A DNA stretch of 5,507 bases from Globobulimina sp. Taxonomy: Eukaryota > Foraminifera > Rotaliida. Positions 1-5,507 of this stretch are shown one piece after another. The stretch's first letter is position 1. Each line of letters begins with the position of its first letter. The notes beneath the pieces are model-generated. The model was not told where the DNA came from. It searched no databases and worked only from the letters and a program-made list of their open reading frames with translations. A program made the translations under genes and the position numbers. The DNA lies in contig PIVH01000535.1 in the NCBI GenBank assembly GCA_003354225.1, forward strand, positions 1 through 5,507, written 5' to 3'.

Positions 1-133
1 GAATATGTATAAAATTTGTATACAATAAGAACACTTTGTATGTAAAGCGTGAACAGCAAATTCCCAGATCAAACAAAATTAAATGGAGAGTTAAACTGCA
101 GGAGAAGGGCAGACTGAGTTCACTTGTCCGAAA
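1..133 (-). other. Open frame running off the left edge
   Basis: The frame is stop-free from 133 (just after a TAA at 136-134) through position 1, 44 codons without ATG, reading for example LILFDLGICCSRFTYK. A pyrimidine-rich acceptor-like stretch CCCTTCTCCTGCAG ends near 93 on the coding strand and could open an exon here. It is too short to assign, and chance openness is quite possible. Confidence 0.2.
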
Positions 134-332
134 TTATGTAAACAAAAAGGGAATTTAACTGATCAAAATTGAAAGTTGAAGGCATTCCTTTCTTAATAAA
201 TTGAGTAAGTTCAAGGAAGGTTTCAATCAACAAGAACTGTTTAAAATGAGTATAAAACAGCAAAAGACAATAAGTTGAGAAACGAAAAGAAAGTTGAAGA
301 TAAAAGTTGGAGGTTTTTCTAAGTTGTTCAGT
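120..332 (-). CDS. Short open frame after RT; possible exon of a further domain
   Basis: The frame is open from just below a TAA at 335-333 to TGA at 122-120. The part from 236, after the acceptor-like TTTTAAACAG, reads as plausible protein (FLLIETFLELTQFIKKG, then MPSTFNFDQLNSLFVYI). The part above 236 is low complexity and overlaps the CAACTT repeats. It lies in a different register from the RT ORF. One phase-matched join to it would use donor CC|GTATCC (GT at 421-420) and acceptor CTTAG|A (AG at 320-319), a 103-nt intron, but neither site is strong. The C-terminal tail of the RT ORF (YxxFxxWL) followed by this block loosely recalls the N-terminal domain of tyrosine recombinases. That resemblance is weak and no catalytic R, H or Y can be placed. 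Confidence 0.3.
   Translation of the reverse strand, partial: TEQLRKTSNFYLQLSFRFSTYCLLLFYTHFKQFLLIETFLELTQFIKKGMPSTFNFDQLNSLFVYIISDK
239..277 (-). promoter_or_regulatory. Copy B of the shared inter-ORF module
   Basis: Plus strand GTTTAAAA (239-246), 11 nt, CAGCAA (258-263), 8 nt, AAGTTG (272-277). It matches copy A at 2276-2313. On the coding strand it ends in TTTTAAACAG, an acceptor-like site directly before the small open frame at 236-120. Confidence 0.4.
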
Positions 333-360
333 TTACAAAGTTAAATGTAGGGTTTCAATG

Positions 361-383
361 TAGGAGGGAGAGAGGAGAGGGAG
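361..383 (+). repeat. Polypurine tract
   Basis: A 23-nt almost pure A/G run (TAGGAGGGAGAGAGGAGAGG and onward) just past the RT stop. On the coding strand it is a polypyrimidine tract, like those in the candidate Gag intron. In LTR elements such a tract primes plus-strand synthesis, but no LTR follows here, so an intron pyrimidine tract or simple sequence is more likely. Confidence 0.5.
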
Positions 384-396
384 CAATCGCTGAGAG

Positions 397-2274
397 TCAA
401 TAGTTCATATAAAAAGGATACGGTGAGGATTCCCGGACAGCTTTAGGTTGTCTTAACCATTTAACAAATTGATGATATTCAACCATATCACGCTGATGAA
501 ATTTGGACCGGGATTCCATAAATAGGAAAGTATCAAAATATGTCGGTTCCAATTCTGTTAAATGTAAATGGTACGAAGAGGATAATTGATGAAAGGAACT
601 CATATCAAAGCGGGAGAGTAAATCAGCAAATTGATTAAAGGCTGATGGGATCCATTCAAAATGCATATAGATTTTATATTTTATTAATTGAAGACACAAC
701 TCATAAATGAACATCATAACGGTATATTTGCCGGACCATTTCCGGGTCATTGCATAAAAACATACCGAATTATCAATGTATAAATGCACAGCTTTGCCAG
801 TTAAGATATGTTTATACGACTCAATTAAAGTTAAGACGCAATGCGCTTCTTTCTGATGGATCTTCCACTGTGAATGCTGAGGTCTGAATTTGTATTTGGA
901 ATATACAGAATCAACAACAAAACCAGCGCCTGCATTGCAAGCATCAGTAGCAGCATAAATATCAATTGACGGCTTTTTGATTAAATTACTAATTGGAACA
1001 GAACGAATATAGAAAGCATATTTAAGCCAAAACTTGAGATCATTTATAATGGAAAGGGGGAGAATGACCCAGTCGGTGCGTTTAATATGGCCATTTCGGA
1101 TATTTTGATGGATGTAAAAAATGGAATTGTAGGCCAACGATTTTGTATTTGGATTGAGCTGACTCCAATGCATAATTTTGCCAGTCAATGATTCCAAGGC
1201 ACGACCGGAGATAATGCGATATTGGATAACCCACGAAATGAATTTTGTTAATTGACGGAAGGTTTTTGGAGGAATTTGGACAGTTTTATGTTGTAAATTC
1301 CATTGCATGCCATGGATAATGGATTCTTGGCAACAATGTACGGACTTACCATGGGAGACTGTGACATGTAATTCTTTGAACAAATCATCAAAGATCTGTT
1401 CCATTATCAGGCAATCCTGTTTGGTCTTTGCTGCCATGGTAAAGTCATCGACATGAACACGAATACAATTTAATAAATGAGGATATTGTTGTTTTAATTT
1501 ACAATTATCAATGATCCAAATAAGGAGTGTCGCAAAGTATTGACAGTTGGCGGGGGCGGAGGAGACCCCATATGGCTGCTTTCTGTCTCGGAAGCGGAGG
1601 CCAAAGAGGGAATAGCCGAGGAAATCAGCATCAACCTCTGACAAACCAATCTGTCGGAAGAAATCGGCTAAATCACGGAGGGCAAAATAGTTCTTATCAT
1701 GGAGTAAAGTGGCATAGTCCTTCAGATTTGGGAGGTCTTTCATGGTACATTTCTCCTTTCGAATCCATTCATTGATGGCTGTGGTGTTGATTTGGTGGAA
1801 GGAGCCATTTCGAATGACACGGACTTTGGTGTAAAAGCCGAAGTGATCCTTCTTCGGACAGCAAAAGATCATTATTATATATTTAGGATCATAATCAATA
1901 GGCTCAATCTGCCCATTTTGGCATTCTTCGGTGATTTTGTCAATAACAGCGATTGCTTCATTTATGGAATTGACTCTGTTATAAATATATTGAGATAACT
2001 TCGAGGGATTATCCTTTTTATTGAACGTTTTTAGCCACAAAGGGAAGCCATCTTTGATAAATTTCAATTCAATCTTTGAATTGGATTTTTGTGCGAGATA
2101 ACGTTCAAAGGCGGCAATATTCAAAGTGTTCTTGTATTTGGACCCCTCACTGTGCAAATTTTGCAAAAACTCAACTTTTTCAGCGAGTTCTGGGGAAATT
2201 TCTGGGATAAATAACAGAGCCAATAATTGGTGCGGAGAAAGAGAAACGTTTTTGATAAATGAATATCTGCACAT
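397..2274 (-). CDS. Reverse transcriptase-RNase H (DIRS-like Pol)
   Basis: A 625-codon frame from ATG 2274-2272 to TGA 399-397. An in-frame TAA lies two codons upstream, so this is the first ATG unless the protein starts at a splice acceptor inside codons 2-3 (GTGCAG|A). Residues 1-130 are an unrecognised N-terminal extension. RT follows at about 135-345: motif A RDLADFF with D201, motif B QPYGVSSAP (233-241), motif C HVDDF with D276 and D277, then HGKSVH and the thumb helices. RNase H is at about 436-556: D444 (ATDA), E476 (QKEAH), D501 (YIDN), D551 (FADLLSR). All catalytic acids are present, so the enzyme looks intact. It would copy element RNA into DNA and degrade the RNA strand. The C-terminal tail (YHQFVKWL, residues 600-607) is acceptable as the start of another domain. 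No integrase or protease is attached. Confidence 0.9.
   Translation of the reverse strand: MCRYSFIKNVSLSPHQLLALLFIPEISPELAEKVEFLQNLHSEGSKYKNTLNIAAFERYLAQKSNSKIELKFIKDGFPLWLKTFNKKDNPSKLSQYIYNRVNSINEAIAVIDKITEECQNGQIEPIDYDPKYIIMIFCCPKKDHFGFYTKVRVIRNGSFHQINTTAINEWIRKEKCTMKDLPNLKDYATLLHDKNYFALRDLADFFRQIGLSEVDADFLGYSLFGLRFRDRKQPYGVSSAPANCQYFATLLIWIIDNCKLKQQYPHLLNCIRVHVDDFTMAAKTKQDCLIMEQIFDDLFKELHVTVSHGKSVHCCQESIIHGMQWNLQHKTVQIPPKTFRQLTKFISWVIQYRIISGRALESLTGKIMHWSQLNPNTKSLAYNSIFYIHQNIRNGHIKRTDWVILPLSIINDLKFWLKYAFYIRSVPISNLIKKPSIDIYAATDACNAGAGFVVDSVYSKYKFRPQHSQWKIHQKEAHCVLTLIESYKHILTGKAVHLYIDNSVCFYAMTRKWSGKYTVMMFIYELCLQLIKYKIYMHFEWIPSAFNQFADLLSRFDMSSFHQLSSSYHLHLTELEPTYFDTFLFMESRSKFHQRDMVEYHQFVKWLRQPKAVRESSPYPFYMNY
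607..969 (-). other. RNase H domain (DIRS-type)
   Basis: Residues about 436-556 with the D-E-D-D set complete: D444, E476, D501, D551. The motif order TDACNAGAG, KEAHCVL, LYIDNSVC, then WIPSAFNQFADLLSR matches RNase H domains fused to DIRS-type RTs, where the last motif is commonly IPGxxNxxADxLSR. Confidence 0.85.
1240..1857 (-). other. Reverse transcriptase domain
   Basis: Residues about 140-345. The catalytic triad is D201, D276 and D277. The finger strand VRVIRNGSFHQIN replaces the more usual RxVxDLRxxN form, and motif A reads DLADFFRQIG where many relatives have DLKDAYxHIP. The family call rests on PYGVSSAP and the xVDD box together with the RNase H type. Confidence 0.88.
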
Positions 2275-2618
2275 AGTTTAAAAATAATTGTTGTCAGCAA
2301 CTAGGAGAAGTTGCGAGAAGTTGAGAGAAAATTTGAGAAACGGAGAAATTAAATAAATTGAAATGACAGCAATTTGGCTGAAATATAGGAATTTAAAACA
2401 CAACAAAGTCAGAGAGATGACAAAGTAATTTGTGAGCTGTACAAAAATTTGATTGCATTGCTCATTTTGTGTGATAAATTGATTGATATTTTTGAAACCC
2501 AATCCCAGAATATATAATTTGCAATAAATATAATGAAATACATCGAAAGCAATGCATTGATATGGTACATAAATATTGCATAAAAATAAAAATAAGTTGA
2601 AGATATAATAAGTTGAGG
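2275..2618 (-). other. Spacer between Gag-like and RT ORFs
   Basis: This AT-rich 344-nt gap holds no recognised domain. The minus strand is T-rich, with repeated CAACTT (plus-strand AAGTTG at 2308, 2318, 2594 and 2610). The RT register is stop-free from 2655 to 2281 and closed by one TAA at 2280-2278, two codons before the RT ATG. Good acceptor-like sites occur on the minus strand: TATTTCAG in mid-spacer and GTGCAG overlapping the RT start. A perfect 10-nt palindrome CAATGCATTG lies at 2550-2559. No Shine-Dalgarno-like site precedes the RT ATG. Confidence 0.6.
2276..2313 (-). promoter_or_regulatory. Copy A of a shared inter-ORF module, upstream of the RT ORF
   Basis: On the plus strand it reads GTTTAAAA (2276-2283), 11 nt, CAGCAA (2295-2300), 7 nt, AAGTTG (2308-2313). 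The same elements with the same 11-nt gap recur at 239-277. On the coding strand the module ends a few bases before the RT ATG and the GTGCAG acceptor-like site. Its role (splice acceptor region, internal promoter or recombination repeat) is not decided by the sequence. Confidence 0.4.
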
Positions 2619-3661
2619 TTAATTTGGCGGAGCTGGCGGTGATTTCGCCGCTAATTCACATTTACATAATGGATGATTGACGCCGGGATGCAAAATACAT
2701 TCATGTTTCCTTGGACAATTATCGCCTTTTCGACACTCGCCCGTAGCATTGTAAAATGCGCATTTGTCACTACGTCTAAAATCAAAATAAGTACCTGAAC
2801 CTTGCAAAAATTTAGTGATTTTCTTGCAATTTACGATCATATAATTGTTATCCCAATGCGTAGGCGAGTGAGACCGGCGATTATTGTTCGAATTTTTGTT
2901 GGAAGGCCGACGATTATTGTTCGAATTATTATGATTATTCGGATATTGCTGCGGATTTTTATCGTGACGTTTCTGTTTTTGATCAATAAGTTGCTTCTTT
3001 GTGAGTTTCTTCTCAGTTTTCGATGGATTGGTAATTTGATCGGGGTGAAATGATGAAAAATTGTCGGATAAAAACGAAATGAATGACATATTGGATTTGC
3101 GATAAGCAGCATTTTGGAGCAAATTCGATGAAAATGTGGAATATAGGGACTGATCCTGGTCGATTGCTAAAGTCATACCTTTCTGGATCCAAGTCCAAAA
3201 ATCCTGGGCCAAAAACGTCGCATCTTTCATTAATGGATGTAATAAATTGATTGTTTTGTTCAAATCAAAACTTTTATAGTCTAAATAGACTCGAATGTCA
3301 CGATAAAGCAACTGCTGTTCGTCAGAGACTGGCAATAATTTGTTGAGTCGCGAGGATAGTTCAAAAATGAAATCGCGAATATACTTCAATGTATGGATGA
3401 CATTCCATTTTGATTTGAATAATGAGTTTAATTCGGAGGTTGGCGTCAATTTGTCAATATATTTCATGGATTGATTTAAATATTTGCAGATACGGTATGT
3501 GAGGGCAATGAATGAGAAAGTCTGAGTTTCGACCATGCCACAGATAAATTTGATAATTTGTATCTTTGATAATATAATGTCAGAGCGCTTGATGGATGAC
3601 TGAATTTTCGCTGCATTTGAGGGCGCGTGGAAATTGATTAAATGTTTCAATGTGATGGGAT
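2619..3661 (-). CDS. Gag-like protein, back half with CCCH zinc finger (probable exon)
   Basis: This frame ends at TAA 2621-2619. It is open upstream to a TGA at 3737-3735, but no ATG occurs before the Met of CGMVETQ (residue 39 counted from TTG 3650), which argues that it is a downstream exon of the front half rather than a free gene. Residues 1-200 are helical and Leu/Ile/Phe-rich, and could be a capsid-like fold. Residues 209-235 are Lys/Gln-rich. Residues 236-262 are an Asn/Arg/Ser low-complexity linker. A zinc finger follows at 297-316, then a Cys/His tail and a Pro-rich end. A basic linker plus zinc finger before RT is the usual layout of a nucleocapsid region that binds element RNA. 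The family is not recognised by name. The upstream boundary is the inferred acceptor and could lie at 3719 or 3733 instead. Confidence 0.7.
2658..2762 (-). other. CCCH zinc finger plus Cys/His tail
   Basis: The spacing is C297-x8-C306-x5-C312-x3-H316 (residues counted from 3650), a textbook C-x8-C-x5-C-x3-H RNA-binding finger. It is followed by C318, H321, H327, C329 and C331 in the form CxxHPGxNHPLCKC, which could ligate a second metal. Retroviral-type knuckles are C-x2-C-x4-H-x4-C, so this is a different class. I recall similar CCCH plus HP..C tails in Gag-like ORFs of some DIRS-type elements, but that is from memory and unchecked. Confidence 0.8.
2878..2927 (-). repeat. 33-nt offset internal repeat in the Asn-rich linker
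   Basis: A 17-nt stretch (plus-strand CGATTATTGTTCGAATT) occurs at 2878-2894 and again at 2911-2927. The 33-nt offset is 11 codons and gives the protein repeat NSNNNRR twice. This looks like a recent in-frame tandem duplication in a disordered basic linker. Confidence 0.85.
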
Positions 3662-4009
3662 CTGAAGTTATTGGGCAATTTGCATTGGATTTGTATGGAA
3701 GTGCACTGAATTTGAGGCACTGTACGGGAGTTTCTCAAATTTGTGCTGGATTTGTGCCATAAAATTGGATATAATTTGTGCAAAACGGTGAGGAGAACAC
3801 TGGGAAAAGGGATAGTTTTCAGAACAAACTCCATTAATTTTCAGAGTGAGAGGGAAAGAATGTACACAGCTCGCAAACGAATGAACGATATCAATAGAAA
3901 GAAGGGGTCAATCCAAGCAAACTAAAGAAACAAAGGAGTGGTTGCGGAGCACAGTCAATCCCACGGAAAGAGAGAGAGATACAGAAAAGGAGAAAATAAG
4001 CAACAAAAC
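3662..4009 (-). other. Candidate spliceosomal intron splitting the Gag-like gene
   Basis: On the minus strand the frame of the front half and that of the zinc-finger half share one register but are separated by four in-frame stops (TGA 3893-3891, then TAA, TGA, and TGA at 3737-3735). The stretch is rich in pyrimidine tracts (near 3992-3964 and 3868-3850). The back half has no ATG until residue 39 from 3650, so it needs upstream coding. A phase-consistent pair is donor AAG|GTTTTG (GT at 4009) with acceptor CTTCAG|AT (AG at 3663-3662), 348 nt. An alternative acceptor is TTTGAG at 3735-3734. CAG at 3722-3720 is a good acceptor by sequence but phase 0, and matches no good donor. The exact ends are uncertain and the donor is not a strong consensus. 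A decayed copy with stop mutations is the alternative. Confidence 0.45.
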
Positions 4010-5507
4010 CTTCTAAATCTTGGACGATATCACGGCCTGTGATACGGCGACCATTTTCAGTTAATTTCGCATTGATTAATTTATTTACAATGGAAACCTC
4101 TGCGTTTTCGACAGATTTGATTGCCAAATCGACCATCGTCAAGACGCAGTCTTGTTTCTTCTTTTTATCAACACCGGGAGCTGTGATTAAATATTTATTG
4201 GTCAAAATGAGACGTTGCAAGTTGGTGGTATTTGTGCTATATTGTAATGGTGGCTTGGTGGCATAATTCTTTTTGTCTAAGTCATGCCGTAATTTGTGAT
4301 GTTGACGGCGAACAGATTCGGTGATCGATGCTTTGAATGCATCCAAATCTGATTTGGTAATTTGCAATGAATTTGTATTTGTGAGCGGAGCAATAAATTC
4401 GGGGAACCGAAAACCAGAGGGTACAGTTTGCCGGGATCTGACAGCAACGGTGTTGGTGGTTTCTGTGGTTGTATGTCTGTTACGTTTCGGTGGTTTGCGG
4501 CCACTGTCAGATGGTGGAGAATCTGTTGTTGATCGCGGACGTTTCTTTGGATTTGGGTCTGGCGAAAATTTGGAGATTAGTAATGGTGGAATCTCGCGGT
4601 CTTTCATAATTAATGGGAATTTACTTAAGTTTACGATGACATTGTTTGTGTTAATTATGCCTGTTTTCAATAGTCGTTCTTTGATAATTGTCCCAATGTG
4701 TTGTACAAATGAAGCGGCTTCGTCGTCATCCGCAATTTTTGCAAAGTATTTGATATGCGATAGCAACGTAGCATGGATTGGCAAATTGAGCGCGAAGTCA
4801 AACAATAATTTGTTCGCAACGATTGCCGAGATAACGGTTGATCGCTTAACGTCGGTGCTACGATTGTTATTTTCCAACGACGCCATTTCTTTTCTCTCCA
4901 AAACAATGGAATGAAAGAAATTGTGATAATTCTGTTCCATCGCCTTATTTGTGGCCATTTGTGCATCGTCGGTGATATTTTGCGTACTAATCATCTCAAT
5001 TAAACTGTTGGTGGCTTGCGAGAATTGCAATGCATCATCATTGGCAACGGAATTTGTGTCAGATATTTGTGAGGAAGGAGATAATGAATAACTTAAACCA
5101 TTAAAGAGAGAGGAAGGTGGCGAGCCTTCTTCATTTGCAACTTCATGGTTTGAATGACCTAAAAGTAAATCATCGTCGTCGTCATCATCATTGAAATTGA
5201 TATTGTCACTATTTAGGAATTCGACGGCTTTAAATTGTTTGATTTCATCGTATGTTGCATAGTCCGGGGTCCCTTTGAATTTTTCGAAGGATTTGTCATT
5301 GAACGGCGTGCAGCAAAGGAGTAATAAATCATGGAGACTGCCAATACTTTCTTCATTTGGAACACAACGTTCTTTCACGATTTGGAGAAATAATTGAAAC
5401 GATGCGAGCGAGGAACGATTTGCCGTTGGTGCAAAAAAGAGAGAGGTATGTTTCTTTTGTATAAAATGGAGGAGAAATGTAATTTCATTGGCATTGAAAT
5501 AATCGCT
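3891..5507 (-). CDS. Gag-like protein, front half (5'-partial; probable exon)
   Basis: The frame is stop-free from the right edge to TGA at 3893-3891. The first 43 codons (5507-5379) have no ATG and read as ordinary protein, so the real start lies outside the window; the first in-frame ATG is only at 4994. Counting from codon 5378, there is a run of seven Asp (residues 64-70), a Ser/Pro/Asn-rich disordered part (80-125), a more structured helical-looking part (about 150-270), a Lys/Arg-rich NLS-like cluster (278-301: PKKRPRS and KPPKRNRH), then a second ordered part (325-455). The last 22 or so residues after DIVQDLEG are Phe/Leu/Cys/Ser-rich and come from a polypyrimidine tract, so I suspect coding stops near 4010 at a splice donor. 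I recognise no family. The Gag role is inferred from position upstream of the zinc-finger ORF and RT, and from composition. Confidence 0.7.
   Translation of the reverse strand, partial: SDYFNANEITFLLHFIQKKHTSLFFAPTANRSSLASFQLFLQIVKERCVPNEESIGSLHDLLLLCCTPFNDKSFEKFKGTPDYATYDEIKQFKAVEFLNSDNINFNDDDDDDDLLLGHSNHEVANEEGSPPSSLFNGLSYSLSPSSQISDTNSVANDDALQFSQATNSLIEMISTQNITDDAQMATNKAMEQNYHNFFHSIVLERKEMASLENNNRSTDVKRSTVISAIVANKLLFDFALNLPIHATLLSHIKYFAKIADDDEAASFVQHIGTIIKERLLKTGIINTNNVIVNLSKFPLIMKDREIPPLLISKFSPDPNPKKRPRSTTDSPPSDSGRKPPKRNRHTTTETTNTVAVRSRQTVPSGFRFPEFIAPLTNTNSLQITKSDLDAFKASITESVRRQHHKLRHDLDKKNYATKPPLQYSTNTTNLQRLILTNKYLITAPGVDKKKKQDCVLTMVDLAIKSVENAEVSIVNKLINAKLTENGRRITGRDIVQDLEGFVAYFLLFCISLSFRGIDCAPQPLLCFFSLLGLTPSFY
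4476..4547 (-). other. Basic NLS-like cluster in the Gag-like protein
   Basis: The encoded segment carries PKKRPRS, an Asp/Ser/Pro spacer, then GRKPPKRNRH. This is the look of a bipartite nuclear localisation signal or a nucleic-acid binding patch. Nuclear entry would suit an element that integrates through a recombinase, but localisation is inference. Confidence 0.45.
5169..5189 (-). repeat. Asp-codon trinucleotide run
   Basis: Seven consecutive Asp codons (GAT/GAC mixture) form a short imperfect trinucleotide microsatellite inside the Gag-like frame. It follows FN and precedes LLLG. It is probably a slippage-prone acidic linker. Confidence 0.7.

Larger units (their letters stand above)
1..5507 (-). 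mobile_element. Internal part of a DIRS-like (YR-type) retrotransposon
   Basis: All credible coding lies on the minus strand in the order Gag-like front half, Gag-like zinc-finger half, RT-RNase H, as expected for a retroelement. RT and RNase H motif spellings fit the DIRS/Ngaro-type lineage better than Ty3 or Copia: motif B PYGVSSAP, motif C HVDD, and an RNase H with TDA, KEA, IDN and ADLLSR directly following the thumb. No aspartic protease, DDE integrase, endonuclease or chromodomain is seen in the window. The boundaries are not in the window: the Gag frame is open through the right edge and a frame is open through the left edge. No tyrosine recombinase or methyltransferase motif is visible, so the DIRS assignment rests on RT-RNase H alone. 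A caulimovirus-like or other RT family is less likely. Confidence 0.75.

Noticed and set aside
1527-1998. Two plus-strand open frames of 82 and 68 codons
   Set aside because: Both are antisense to the conserved RT domain and carry no motif.
397-2274. Bacterial group II intron or retron RT
   Set aside because: Motif C is HVDD with a fused D-E-D-D RNase H ending in ADLLSR, and there is no maturase or HNH domain and no ribozyme structure in view.
2278-2280. TAA reassigned as a sense codon (ciliate-type code)
   Set aside because: The Gag-like back half ends well at TAA 2621-2619 and other ORFs end at TGA, so the standard code is enough.
16-2559. Short palindromes TTGTATACAA (16-25) and CAATGCATTG (2550-2559)
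   Set aside because: Ten-nt palindromes are expected by chance in AT-rich DNA of this length, and no context supports a binding site.
2802-3112. Ile/Arg-rich frames on both strands over the Asn-rich linker
   Set aside because: Shadow frames of the low-complexity AAT-type codons in the Gag-like protein.
3580-3834. 84-codon minus-strand frame bridging the candidate intron and the Gag back half
   Set aside because: It overlaps the zinc-finger ORF in another register; its repeated IQxQCKLPN-like text comes from AT-rich CAAAT-type sequence, not from a recognisable domain.
4321-4914. 197-codon plus-strand open frame
   Set aside because: It lies wholly antisense to the well-supported Gag-like frame, shows no motif, and its Val/Leu/Ser-rich text is the mirror of Asn/Asp/Lys codons.
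1-5507. Ty3- or Copia-type LTR element, or caulimovirus-like element
   Set aside because: No protease, integrase, movement protein or LTR can be seen, and the RT-RNase H motif spellings fit DIRS-type enzymes better. It is not fully excluded without a tree.
1-5507. CRISPR array, tRNA, rRNA, prokaryotic operon signals
   Set aside because: No regular repeat-spacer pattern, no cloverleaf or rRNA-like core noticed, and no ribosome binding sites ahead of the ORFs.
384-5507. AATCGCT at 384-390 and at the right edge 5501-5507 as a possible terminal repeat
   Set aside because: Seven bases is chance level, and the right copy lies inside an open coding frame.

Overview
The window looks like the inside of one AT-rich eukaryotic retrotransposon, read entirely from the minus strand (right to left). 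Its clearest part is a 625-codon reverse transcriptase-RNase H protein (397-2274). Motif layout places it nearest the DIRS-type (tyrosine-recombinase) retrotransposons: a xPYGxSSAP motif B, a xVDD motif C, and an RNase H directly after the thumb that ends in ADLLSR. I cannot name the host. A eukaryote is supported by the element class, by pyrimidine-rich stop-filled gaps that look like introns, by absence of Shine-Dalgarno sites, and by Asn/Asp/Ser-rich low-complexity protein stretches. The standard genetic code fits.

Layout in transcription order: (1) 5507-3891, an open frame entering from beyond the right edge, with an acidic Ser-rich part, a helical part and a basic NLS-like cluster, probably the front half of a Gag-like protein. 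(2) about 4009-3662, a stop-containing stretch with polypyrimidine tracts, a candidate spliceosomal intron. (3) about 3661-2619, the back half of the Gag-like protein, in the same frame register, with an Asn-rich basic linker and a C-x8-C-x5-C-x3-H zinc finger. (4) 2618-2275, an AT-rich spacer. One frame in it is stop-free for 125 codons and is cut from the RT ORF by a single TAA. (5) 2274-397, RT-RNase H. (6) 396-1, a second spacer with two short open frames and no recognised domain.

The likely division of labour is Gag (nucleic-acid binding and particle formation) followed by Pol (copying RNA and removing it from the hybrid). The recombinase that DIRS elements use for integration is not visible. 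If this is a DIRS-like element, the recombinase should lie to the left of position 1 or begin in the broken frames at 1-332. No terminal repeats, integrase, protease or methyltransferase are seen. The most unusual feature is a shared module (GTTTAAAA, 11 nt, CAGCAA, 7-8 nt, AAGTTG on the plus strand) just upstream, in the minus-strand sense, of both the RT ORF and a small open frame at 236-120. It looks like a duplicated expression or splicing signal between ORFs.
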